Positions 1-8,600 of a stretch of 29,714 bases of DNA are shown here, in pieces. Positions within the stretch are counted from its first letter, which is position 1. Each line of letters opens with the position of its first letter. The DNA is from a virus. The translations under genes and the position numbers were made by a program. The notes below the pieces were generated by a model, which worked only from the letters and a program-made list of their open reading frames with translations, was not told the DNA's origin and did not search any database. The stretch spans positions 1 through 29,714 of the IMG/VR virus record IMGVR_UViG_3300045973_000163, one strand, 5' to 3'.

Positions 1-83
1 ATGAATGAGATGCCGGTCTGAGCGGTTGACTCAGTTGCGGCCGTTGCTCCGGTGTAGACGCGGAGGCTGATGGTTGCGACCAA
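1..83 (-). CDS. Small tail/structural protein, N-terminus only
   Basis: A TTG start at 83 is preceded by AAGGAG seven bases upstream and opens a frame that runs off the left edge of the window. The 27 visible residues begin MVATISLRVYTG and go on through TESTAQTGISF. From memory, this opening resembles short structural proteins found near the tail genes of actinobacterial phages. It lies 11 bases downstream of the stop of the preceding minus-strand gene, so it probably belongs to the tail operon. The rest of the protein is outside the window, so the function is inferred from position and the N-terminal resemblance only. Confidence 0.55.
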   Translation of the reverse strand, partial: MVATISLRVYTGATAATESTAQTGISF

Positions 84-94
84 GGGAGTTCTCC

Positions 95-361
95 TTAGAA
101 CTTGTCTGAAACGTAGCGGTCGCCACGCCGGTCGATTACGACCCTTACGGTGTCCCCGGCGACCAATGTCAGACCACTGGGGATCTTGAAGTTGGGACTC
201 GCGTACGTGTCCCCTCCGATGTAGACGGACGCGAGCGTCCCGTTGACAGAAGCGACCTTTCCGAACCGATAGTCCAGAAACGCCATGCTTCCTAGCCGGG
301 ACAGAACCCGACGTTCGATCTCTTCGACCAGCGCGTCCGCTACCCTCCTGTCTGTGCTCAT
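95..361 (-). CDS. Small beta-rich tail protein, OB-fold-like
   Basis: This 88-residue protein has a helical N-terminus (about residues 5-25) followed by alternating hydrophobic and polar strands, with VNGTLASVYIGG in the middle and a VAGDTVRVVIDRRGDRY ending. The pattern of short strands with a 'GDTVRV' turn is typical of small OB-like or beta-barrel domains in phage baseplate and tail-tip proteins. The ATG overlaps the TGA of the upstream hub-like gene (ATGA), so the two are translationally coupled. No catalytic motif is visible. The tail-tip role is inferred from position and fold pattern. Confidence 0.6.
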   Translation of the reverse strand: MSTDRRVADALVEEIERRVLSRLGSMAFLDYRFGKVASVNGTLASVYIGGDTYASPNFKIPSGLTLVAGDTVRVVIDRRGDRYVSDKF

Positions 362-1512
362 GTGATTGCCCTCGCCTTCTTGGCCTCGATGGTCATCCGC
401 GAGTCCCGAAGCGGAACATCGAACCGCGAGCAGAGGTACTTGTCAGCAGTCCGTGAGATCGGCTCGATGACCTCGATGACGTCGTTGCCTTCCAGATGCG
501 GCAGGCAGACGAGCGGCAACTTGATCTCCTCCTCGATCAGGGCGTTCTCGATGTACAACTTGATCGCGACCGACTGGGCCTGTTCGTTCGTCGTGATCTG
601 CGGCGCTGCGTAGACCATGACCCGGTTGCCGATCAGACTGGTGCTGGTCGGACTGTTCGGGTCCGTGTCCTCGATCTCGTATCTGACATTCGATGGCACG
701 CCACCGGTTGACTCACCACAGACGACCACGTGGTTGATCAACTTCAGATCGTTCTGGATCTTCGTCACGCCGAGCATGATCGAATCCTCGCCCGGCTGGA
801 ACGACCAGACTGGGGTGGCGATGTTGAGGTTCGGCATCTCCTTGGAGACGAGGATGCCGTTGGCGTCGAAGTAGACCTGAAGGCCCCACTGGGTCGCCAT
901 GTCCATGAGGAACTGGGAGCGGTTGTCGCCCGGCTCCCACGCGACCGTAGTCGCGGTGATGCGCCCGGCCGAGGTTCGAGACGAGAGGGGATCGAGCGCC
1001 GTCTGGCTGACCGCGATCCCCGACACTTCCGCGACCTTGGCAATGATCGTGTTGACGTGGGTTCCGGCCGCGAACGAGAACCCGGCAGCGAAGCCGCCCG
1101 TGGCGATCTTCTTCCAGAGGTCAGATCCATCCACGGTGAGGACGCTCATGTTGGCGTCCACGAAGACTTCAGGACGGTCCACCATGAACGTCCCGAGCAG
1201 GATGTACTCATCGACCCGAGAGCCTGCCGCATTGAAGTACGACAGGCCCCGGTAGATGCGGACGAGCCGCCCGAACGAGAACAGGTCTTCTGACGTCTTG
1301 GGCGAGTAGACCCCGCCCTTGTTGCTCATCCGCAACTGGAAGGTGCGCCGCGTGCCCCTCGACACATCGACCGTAACTGACCCGTCGTCAATCCCGGTGA
1401 TGGTCGCGATTGCGGCGCGCGACGTTCCGTCGAGGACTTCGACCTTGGTGATGGGTGACTGCTTGGACTCCTTGAGTGCGTCCCGCAGCCCTTGGGTGAT
1501 TGCACTAGCCAT
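358..1512 (-). CDS. Tail hub/baseplate-like minor tail protein
   Basis: The protein has 384 residues from the ATG at 1512. In-frame sequence upstream of that ATG is arginine/serine-rich shadow of the neighbouring gene, so the longer frame was rejected. The start overlaps the stop of the beta-helix gene by 8 bases (ATGGCTAG). The N-terminal third has a strand-rich segment with 'LFSFGRLVRIYRGL' and 'YILLGTFMVDRPEV'. The middle has a 'DGSDLWKKI' segment followed by a peptide resembling the processed LysM/hub region of gp27-like baseplate hubs ('THVNTIIAKVAEVSGI', then 'DMATQWGLQVYFDANG'). This order resembles tail hub proteins that cap the tube, and its place just before the small tail-tip genes agrees. 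The specific family is not certain. Confidence 0.6.
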   Translation of the reverse strand: MASAITQGLRDALKESKQSPITKVEVLDGTSRAAIATITGIDDGSVTVDVSRGTRRTFQLRMSNKGGVYSPKTSEDLFSFGRLVRIYRGLSYFNAAGSRVDEYILLGTFMVDRPEVFVDANMSVLTVDGSDLWKKIATGGFAAGFSFAAGTHVNTIIAKVAEVSGIAVSQTALDPLSSRTSAGRITATTVAWEPGDNRSQFLMDMATQWGLQVYFDANGILVSKEMPNLNIATPVWSFQPGEDSIMLGVTKIQNDLKLINHVVVCGESTGGVPSNVRYEIEDTDPNSPTSTSLIGNRVMVYAAPQITTNEQAQSVAIKLYIENALIEEEIKLPLVCLPHLEGNDVIEVIEPISRTADKYLCSRFDVPLRDSRMTIEAKKARAIT

Positions 1513-3130
1513 TGGCGCTGTCCGTCTGTGTGAACGGAACGTCGATGGTCGCCCCACCGAGGTCGCCGTACTTGATGCTGGGCTGGCCGATGGACACCGG
1601 GACGACGTGTCCGAATGGGCTGCGCAGGTAGACCTTCTGGGACGAGCCGACCATCTTCCGCAGGGCCGTGAGGGTAGACATTCGATCAGCAGGGAGCGCA
1701 AACACGCCGATGGCCCCAGCCCATCCGAGGTAGAGGCCGGTCTGCGTGTCCGAGTAGTCTCCGTTGAGGATGAAGAACGACTCCTTCTGGCGCTTGCGCG
1801 CGTGGGACTCCTGCTCGACGTAGCAGCGGATTGACCCCGCCGATGCCGATGAGAGATACCAGTTGTCGGATGCGATCAGGTTGTTGGACAGGGTGGTGGA
1901 CGCGTAGAGCGATGACCCGGCGTACTCGTCCACCCGGTAGGCGTAGGTGATGCCGAGCGGCGCTCCCACGTCCGTGAAGATCGAGTTTCCGGGGCCAGAC
2001 CCTACGAGTCTCCATAGACTCGTCACGGGGTCTTGCCGGAAGAGTTGAGTTGATGTGATGCCAGCCGAAGCCTGCCGATACGAGGTCACGGTGGCAGTCG
2101 CCTTGTCAGCGTTGATCGTGACGGACTTGACGTTGCCCGCGACGACCAGAGTTGCGTCCAGAGAGAATGCCCGCGATTGGGTCGCCTTCAGATGGGCGTT
2201 CGCCGTGAACGAACGCGCCACAAGGTTCAGCGCCCCGGCATCCTTTCCGTCCGATGCAGCATTGTCGCCTGACTGACCAGACGCGAGGTAGTAGTTGGCG
2301 TCGAACGTCTGACCCCAGAAGTTGTGGTCAGCGGTCGCGTGTGGGGTGTTCGGGTCGTAGATGTCAAGGTTCTCGCCTGACATCCCGGCGTTGTCACGGA
2401 TGACGCAGCCTGACCCGCCCCACCGGAAGTCGATGTTGCTGTAGCAACGGACGAACGTGTTATGGAGGATCGAGGCGTTCGTGACCCCCGAGTCCCACAC
2501 CTGCACGCCCTGCTGCCAGCCGTCGAAGATGTTGTACGAGACGACCGGGCTGGTTGTGCCCGGCGTGTGGTACACCTGCACGCCCGCGCCTTCGGTCGAT
2601 CCGGGGTAGGCTCCGATGAAGATGTTGCCGTCGCCCGGCGCGCCTCCAATCGTGATGTGGTCGGAGTAAGAGGACAGGTAGACGCCGTGCTCGTTGATTG
2701 TGAGGCCGGGCGCGGCCGTGAACCGGCACCGCTTGACCGTGATGTAGGAACAGGCTCCCGACCCACCAGCACCGAACGCGATGATTGCCGCAGTCGTGCA
2801 TGACTGGTTGGTGAACTGAAGCCCGGAAACAACGTGGTACTTGGCCCAGCGAAACCAGATCGGGTGAACCCACGTACCCGACTGGCTTCCGTCGAAGACA
2901 GGAACCTCGCCGGGATAGTTGATGACCGTGATCTTGGAACCTGAAGTTCCGACGCTGTCCACGATGTTGTCGCCCGCGAAGTCGGCCCCAACGTAGGTTC
3001 CGCCCCGACAATAGCCGGTGTCCCCGGCGGCGAGGTTCGCGTACAACTTCGCCAGAGTGCGCCAAGGGCTGCCGATAGAACCCGTTCCGGTTGTGTCGTT
3101 TCCGGTCGGGGAGATGTACTTTGACGCCAT
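1505..3130 (-). CDS. Right-handed beta-helix tail spike/fibre protein
   Basis: A 541-residue protein with AGGAG six bases before its ATG. The N-terminus 'KYISPTGNDTTGTGS..SPWRTLAKL' and 'GDTGYCRGGTY' is the classic opening of DUF1565/pectate-lyase-like parallel beta-helices. Residues of about 60-330 show repeated helix rungs with 'VVSGLQFTNQS', 'SYITVKRCRF' and 'NASILHNTF'. Such folds in phage tails bind or cleave surface polysaccharide. Residues of about 330-430 look like a linker or Ig-like domain. The last ~100 residues (to 'KVYLRSPFGHVVPVSIG') match the C-terminus of the next upstream gene, suggesting a shared attachment module. No catalytic residues can be assigned by eye, so an enzymatic role is inferred. 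Confidence 0.8.
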   Translation of the reverse strand: MASKYISPTGNDTTGTGSIGSPWRTLAKLYANLAAGDTGYCRGGTYVGADFAGDNIVDSVGTSGSKITVINYPGEVPVFDGSQSGTWVHPIWFRWAKYHVVSGLQFTNQSCTTAAIIAFGAGGSGACSYITVKRCRFTAAPGLTINEHGVYLSSYSDHITIGGAPGDGNIFIGAYPGSTEGAGVQVYHTPGTTSPVVSYNIFDGWQQGVQVWDSGVTNASILHNTFVRCYSNIDFRWGGSGCVIRDNAGMSGENLDIYDPNTPHATADHNFWGQTFDANYYLASGQSGDNAASDGKDAGALNLVARSFTANAHLKATQSRAFSLDATLVVAGNVKSVTINADKATATVTSYRQASAGITSTQLFRQDPVTSLWRLVGSGPGNSIFTDVGAPLGITYAYRVDEYAGSSLYASTTLSNNLIASDNWYLSSASAGSIRCYVEQESHARKRQKESFFILNGDYSDTQTGLYLGWAGAIGVFALPADRMSTLTALRKMVGSSQKVYLRSPFGHVVPVSIGQPSIKYGDLGGATIDVPFTQTDSANG

Positions 3131-3142
3131 CGCGCGCTCCTA

Positions 3143-5605
3143 TCAGGCGTCACCGATCTCAGCGAACTTGAGCGTGAGTCGGGCGTTACCGCCAACTTCG
3201 AGAGAGGTCGAGGGTTCGGAGAGGACGACCTTGTACGTCTCCCCGAAGGGGGACTTCAGGTAGACGAACTCTTCGTCCAGCATCCGGTCGATGACCGCGA
3301 GTGCTGTGTCTCGCTCGTCGGACGAGAAGAAGGCACTCAGATCGCCTGTTGTGCCGACCTTCGCGAGCGAGGTCACGACGGGGTTGGATCGACCGGCCGG
3401 TTCGAGTGTCTCTTGGTCTAGGTCAGGAGTCAGGGAGAACCCGGTCACGGTTAGGAAGAGTCCACCGGTTTGGTCAAGGAGCAACCAATCGCTCCCGGCG
3501 ACGAGCGGCCCGAGAGCCACGCCGCCAACCTCCGAGTCGTTGTCCCCCCAGACCACCGCCTTGTAGGCTGAGTAGGTTCCGACCGGCGTGCTGTAGTCAG
3601 TGATCGTGGTCGTCATCACACCATCGACGCTCCCTACGGGCATCTTGCCGAGGGAGACATACTTGTCGAGCCTGTCCGAGAAGCGGAAGAACTCAACCGT
3701 CACGGCGGACGGGACGTTGGATGTCGCGTGAGATGTGGCCGTCACGGTCGCAACGCCGGTTGACGTTACCGTCGCGGTCACGGTCGGAACGGCCGGGAGT
3801 GAGGCGGTACAGTTGAAGGTGACCTTCGACTCGTCCGACCACACGCCCGTTACGTCCCTCGCGAAAACGCCGACCTTGTACGTTCCGTTCGACAGCGTGT
3901 ACTCGCTAAGCAGGACCGACACGGCCGCTCCCGACACGATGTACGGAATGGTCGTCACGGGACCAGAGTCCCACAGAACTTCGTCGGTCGCGGAGTAGAG
4001 GATCAGGCGGTAGGCAGCGCTCTCATCCGACTCTGGGTCTGTGTACGTCCACGAGACAGTGGGATGATTCGTGGTGATGTTCGCGCTCGTCACGTTCGAA
4101 ACAGCAGGGCGACCGGCCACCATGAAGGTTGACCATGCGGAGTAGACGCCCCACCCGCCGTCCGTATCGCGAGTCGCCACGCACCATCTGTACCCTGCCG
4201 CAGACGCGGCGAGTACATTCGGTGCGATGTTTGCCGTCTGGGTTGACTGGTCGAGGATGACTTCAGTGGTTGAGAGCGTGCCGTCTGCCTTCAGCCACTT
4301 CGCCGTGGCTCCGGGGACGTTCTCGCTTACCTGAACCTTGGCTCCGGTCTGCGGCTGGTTCTCCGGGTCAGTGTGGTCCCAACCTAGCGTGATCGTGTCA
4401 GTTGTCTGGTCGAACGTCTCGACTCCCGTTACGGGCGTCGTCGGAATGTTCCATGACGTCGCGTGGGTATCGAGAGAGCCGTAGTCGATGTAGTAGATCG
4501 CGGATGACTGGTTGGCGTTACCGACCCCCCAGACGGCGGACACCGTTGTGTTGAGCGTCAGAGTGCTCTGTCCCTGAAGTGCGAGTGAGTACCCAGACTG
4601 ATACCAGTTGGGGTAGGCGGGGCAAGTCGATGGGATCGACCCAACGTATGTCCAGCCGAGGTAAGTCCCGATCTTCTTCCAGACTTGCGGGGACCAGCCG
4701 ACCAGTGCGACGTAGGTGCGGGGTCCGCCCGGAGCCAGTACAACCGTGGCGCGGATCAGCGGTTGTCCGTAGTACGACCCCGTAGCGGTGATCTGCTCTG
4801 TCGTCGTGGGGCCACTTGCCGTAAACGTCCTGCACTTGAGGACGAGATTGTTGCTGTCGATTGCCTCCCAGTAGAGCGCCTCAACCTGAGAACCGGACCC
4901 TGTCGAAACAAGCGCCACGCTATAGCCCGGAACGGACCCGAGCGTTTGAACACTGGCGAGGTCGGGCGTCCAGACGTTGATGTTGGCGGTCGGCGCACCC
5001 GTCCACGAGTACGCACCCGCAAAGCACGTGACGATGTTGCTGGTGCTCCCCGGCGCGGGCGCGAGAGCATAAATACTGGGCACAGTGGTGGTGCCGTTGT
5101 TGCTGAAACTCTGCATGAGGATGATGTTGGCGTCGCCTGCCCCCGCGCCAAACGCGGCGGCTTCCACCGAGTGGAGTTGACTAACGTCGTTCACTACGTA
5201 CTCGTAACTTCCGGGTGACCCGTAGCGCTGGACGAAATGAACGAACGAAACGAAGAAGACCTTGGCTCCGTGGTGCAGCATCGCCACGATGCCCGTGCGC
5301 CCCGCGCCGTAGTTGGGCCACATGACGGTCCCGTAGGTCGTGATTGCGAGCGTCTGCGTGGACGTCGAATAGGTCAGGGTTCCGCCGCAGAAGATGTTGT
5401 CGATGAAGTAGAACTTGTTCGGGTTGGCCTCATCCTGCGTGACCGCCAAGATGCTGTGGAGCGTGGCTAGGTACTGGGCGCTTCCATTGACCGCGTAGCC
5501 AGTGGCAGCCGTAGCGTCGGCCGCGTAGAGCGCCACCTTGTCGCCGTTCGAGGCGACAAAGAGGCCGAAGACGGGCGATCCGTAGACTGATGATGAGGAC
5601 AGCAT
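3143..5605 (-). CDS. Large minor tail protein with fibronectin III-like domains
   Basis: This is an 820-residue protein starting at the ATG at 5605, which has AGGTG six bases upstream. A GTG at 5614 is possible but has no ribosome site. Residues 1-390 are Gly/Tyr/Trp-rich repeated strands resembling a propeller or receptor-binding head. Residues of about 390-640 read as two or three fibronectin type III or Ig-like domains ('VTGVETFDQTTDTITLGWDH', 'RPAVSNVTSANITTNHPTVSW'). The last ~100 residues end in 'FVYLKSPFGETYKVVLSEP' and parallel the end of the beta-helix gene downstream. Lying directly after the tape measure gene, it is probably a distal tail or tail-tip protein that contacts the host surface. 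Confidence 0.75.
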   Translation of the reverse strand: MLSSSSVYGSPVFGLFVASNGDKVALYAADATAATGYAVNGSAQYLATLHSILAVTQDEANPNKFYFIDNIFCGGTLTYSTSTQTLAITTYGTVMWPNYGAGRTGIVAMLHHGAKVFFVSFVHFVQRYGSPGSYEYVVNDVSQLHSVEAAAFGAGAGDANIILMQSFSNNGTTTVPSIYALAPAPGSTSNIVTCFAGAYSWTGAPTANINVWTPDLASVQTLGSVPGYSVALVSTGSGSQVEALYWEAIDSNNLVLKCRTFTASGPTTTEQITATGSYYGQPLIRATVVLAPGGPRTYVALVGWSPQVWKKIGTYLGWTYVGSIPSTCPAYPNWYQSGYSLALQGQSTLTLNTTVSAVWGVGNANQSSAIYYIDYGSLDTHATSWNIPTTPVTGVETFDQTTDTITLGWDHTDPENQPQTGAKVQVSENVPGATAKWLKADGTLSTTEVILDQSTQTANIAPNVLAASAAGYRWCVATRDTDGGWGVYSAWSTFMVAGRPAVSNVTSANITTNHPTVSWTYTDPESDESAAYRLILYSATDEVLWDSGPVTTIPYIVSGAAVSVLLSEYTLSNGTYKVGVFARDVTGVWSDESKVTFNCTASLPAVPTVTATVTSTGVATVTATSHATSNVPSAVTVEFFRFSDRLDKYVSLGKMPVGSVDGVMTTTITDYSTPVGTYSAYKAVVWGDNDSEVGGVALGPLVAGSDWLLLDQTGGLFLTVTGFSLTPDLDQETLEPAGRSNPVVTSLAKVGTTGDLSAFFSSDERDTALAVIDRMLDEEFVYLKSPFGETYKVVLSEPSTSLEVGGNARLTLKFAEIGDA

Positions 5606-5624
5606 TGGGCGCACCTGCGAGTTG

Positions 5625-5654
5625 GTAGCGCGGCCCGGTGAGGGGCCGCGCTAC
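5625..5654 (-). terminator. Perfect 12-bp hairpin after the tape measure gene
   Basis: GTAGCGCGGCCC and its exact complement are separated by a six-base loop, four bases past the tape measure TAA. No U-run follows on the minus strand, so it may slow or attenuate transcription, or stabilise mRNA 3' ends, rather than act as a full intrinsic terminator. It also falls in the leader of the next gene. Confidence 0.5.
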
Positions 5655-5658
5655 GGAG

Positions 5659-8600
5659 TTACCGGGTTGCGGCTGCCTTGGAGATGTTGCTCACGAGCGC
5701 CGAGTTGCCAGCGTTCAGCATTGCCGCGACCTGAGCCGCAGTCATGCTGTCGATGTTCCCCTCGATCTTGTGGACGATCTCGATAGGCTTGGCCGTGGTG
5801 GCGACGTTGAATGTCACGACTGACGTTCCGCCGACGCCAGAGAGGATGCGGTTGATGTTCGCGACCTCGTTGGCAAGGGCCGTCTCTTGCGACTGCATTC
5901 CCTGAGCGAGGTTCGTGACAAGCGTTCCGCCGACGTTGGTCATCCCCGCAGCGAAGGCCATGATCGAACTCATGACTTCCGCCAGCGCAGCGCCAACCTG
6001 CTGGCCGATGCTCTGCATCGTCGCGCCCTGCTCGCCCTCCTTGGCGGTCGTGCCTTGCGCGAGATCGAACATGTCCTTGACCGCAGTCACGACCTTGGCA
6101 GCCGTGTCCGCTAGGACGCCGATCTTGGTGACCATCTTGGTGTCGGAATACTTGTCGGCCAGTGCCGTCATGGCGGACATCGCCATGTCGATCTGCGCCA
6201 CCTGTTCTCCGATATTCGGGAGGATCTGCGTGTCGCCCTCGTTCAACTTGCTCTGCGTGCGCGGAGCGAAGGCGTCGAAGGCTGACTTGATAGCCGACAT
6301 CGCCTTGGCAGCGGTGTCGGAGAAGGTCGTGATGAGCGCGATGTCAGTCTTGGACAGGTTCATCTTCAGAGCGAGGGTCTTGACTGCCGTCACGCTCGCC
6401 TCGATGGAAGCGGCGAGGGCTTCGAAGACGCCTGCGCCCGGAGTGACGAAGCCGTCAGACTTGGCGAACGCGTCGAACGCACTTCCGACGAGCGTCACGA
6501 CGGTTGCGGCCTTCTCAGCGAAGACCTTGGCGGCGTCAGCCAACTTGGTGTCCACAGCCTTGGACGCGTTGCCAATCGCAATGACGGCCGCGTTGACCAT
6601 CAGGGCGATCTTGTCGAACGATGCCGGGTCTGGCATCGCAGGCATATCCACCATCTTCGCGAATGCGTCGATGGCCGCGCCGACGAGCGCTAGCACCTTC
6701 GTAGCGGAGTCCGAGAAGACTGCCGCCCCTGCGAGTGCCTTGTCCTTGACTGACTTGGAAGCGGTCACGATGGACGTGACTGCTGCGGAGATGTCGCTTG
6801 CGAGAGAGACGAACTGCGCCTTGGGGACCGGCTTGTAGTCGGCCATCTTGGCGAAGGCGTCGAGTGCTCCACTGATCAGCGTGGCGACCTTGCCGGACGC
6901 ATCGCTGAAGTCGGCTACCTTCTGTAGGTTCTCCTTCGAGAAGCCCTTGGTCACCTTGAGGGTGATCTGGTCAGCGAGCAGCATCGCTTCCGCGATCTTG
7001 CCCATCGACGTCTTGACCATCCCCTTGATGTCCATGCCGGTCGTCTTGGCGAGCGCCTCCGCGAGGGATGCGCCAGCCTGAGCGACCTCAAGCGCCTTCT
7101 GAAGAGGGGTCGTAGCGTCGGCAGCCGATCCGCCGCCACCGCCGCTGCTTCCAGCGTCGGGCGCGAGGTCAGCGTTGGTGAACCCGAGCACGTCCATGAG
7201 GTTGAAGGGCTTGACGACTGCGTCGGCCCCCTCCAACTTGTCCACGTTCCGCTCGCCGTTGAGAGCCGCCATTGCCTTCGCGCGGATGCTCGTCGCAGCC
7301 GCGACCGCCTTGCCCGATTGCCCGAGCATGGCGTTGGCGTAGGCGATGACCAAGTTCGCGCCGATTGCCTGTGACGCCTTGTCACCGGAAGCGAGCAACT
7401 TGATGGCGTTGTAGAGGGTTGTCTTGGTTGCAGCGTCCATCGACTTGTTGGCGCGGAAGCCCTGTGCCAACTCGATCAGCATCTGATTGCCGCGCTTGTG
7501 GAACGCTGGGTTCTGGCTGTCGAGGAGCGACGTGGCCGTTGCCATGACGCTCTGAAGGGCTGGCTGTAGGTGCGCCCCGCCGCCAGCCTTGAAGGCTTGC
7601 GACAGCGCGATCATGGTCTGGTTGCCCGCCGAGCGGACCTTCGGGTCGCTCGATGCCATCATCTCGATGGCCGAGTCGTACATGCCCTGAACGGCGGTCT
7701 TGAGTCCGCCGTCGGCCATCGCGGCTGTTGCGCCGCTGACGTACTTCTCGATGATGTCGCGCCCGTAGCGCTGGCCCTTGACGTTCCCGTTCTGGAACAT
7801 CAGGTCCGTTGCGCTGCTGACTGCCGCTTCGGTAGAGGCAGCCTGCGCCGCCAACTGCGCCGTGAGCGTGGCGATGTAGGCGTCTGCTGCCACCGTTGCG
7901 GCGGTGTTCATGTTGTTGCCGTCGAGGATGTGGTCGCGGAACGACTGGGTTGACGCGTTGGCCGCGATGGCACCGCGCCGGTTCGACTCTTCGATCAGGG
8001 CGTTGAGGACGCCGATGACCTTGTTCTTGGAGTCGTAGGTGTTGAAGATCATGCCGTCAAGTTGCTTCTGAACCCCGTCGATGGAGTTCGCAAGATCCTT
8101 GTCGGTAGCGCCCTTTGCGTAGTCGAGTGCCTGCTGAAGCAGAGCGTCGCCCTGCGTGTTGACCTTGTCCTGCTCGCCCTGCGCGACGTTCCAGACGACC
8201 GCGACTGCGATCACCGGAGCGGCGAGAGCGAGAGCGGCCGACATGCCCGTAGCGAAGAGACGCCCGGCGAGTCCGCCGTTGATGCTGGCTTGCGTCAGCA
8301 TCGTGCCCCACAGGGTCTGCGCCCACTGGCCGACCATGATGACGGCAGCGAACGCCTTGGTGAACAGACCGCCAGTGGCCCCGCCGACCTTGGTGAAGAT
8401 CGGGCCGAGCACGCCAGCGATGGTGTTTTCAATCTGACCGGCCACGCTGCTGAAAGCCTTGCCGATGGTTGAGAACATGCGCTCGAACGGCATGAGCAGG
8501 ACGGCCCCGAGGCCCTTGAGAAGGCCGAGGGTCGCGTGGAACACCTTCATCGCGCCGGTCGCCTGTAGAGCGCCCTGCCCAATCTCGAGAAAGAACGACT

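Noticed and set aside
2227-3195. A 322-residue frame within the beta-helix gene
   Set aside because: Ser/Thr/Arg-rich shadow with poor codon use; the beta-helix frame has a strong ribosome site and recognisable domains.
4420-4445. CCCGTTACGGGC core inside the large tail gene
   Set aside because: It encodes Thr-Pro-Val-Thr-Gly in frame and lacks the GTCCGTG box at five bases, so it is chance. A partial match near 3846 fails in the same way.
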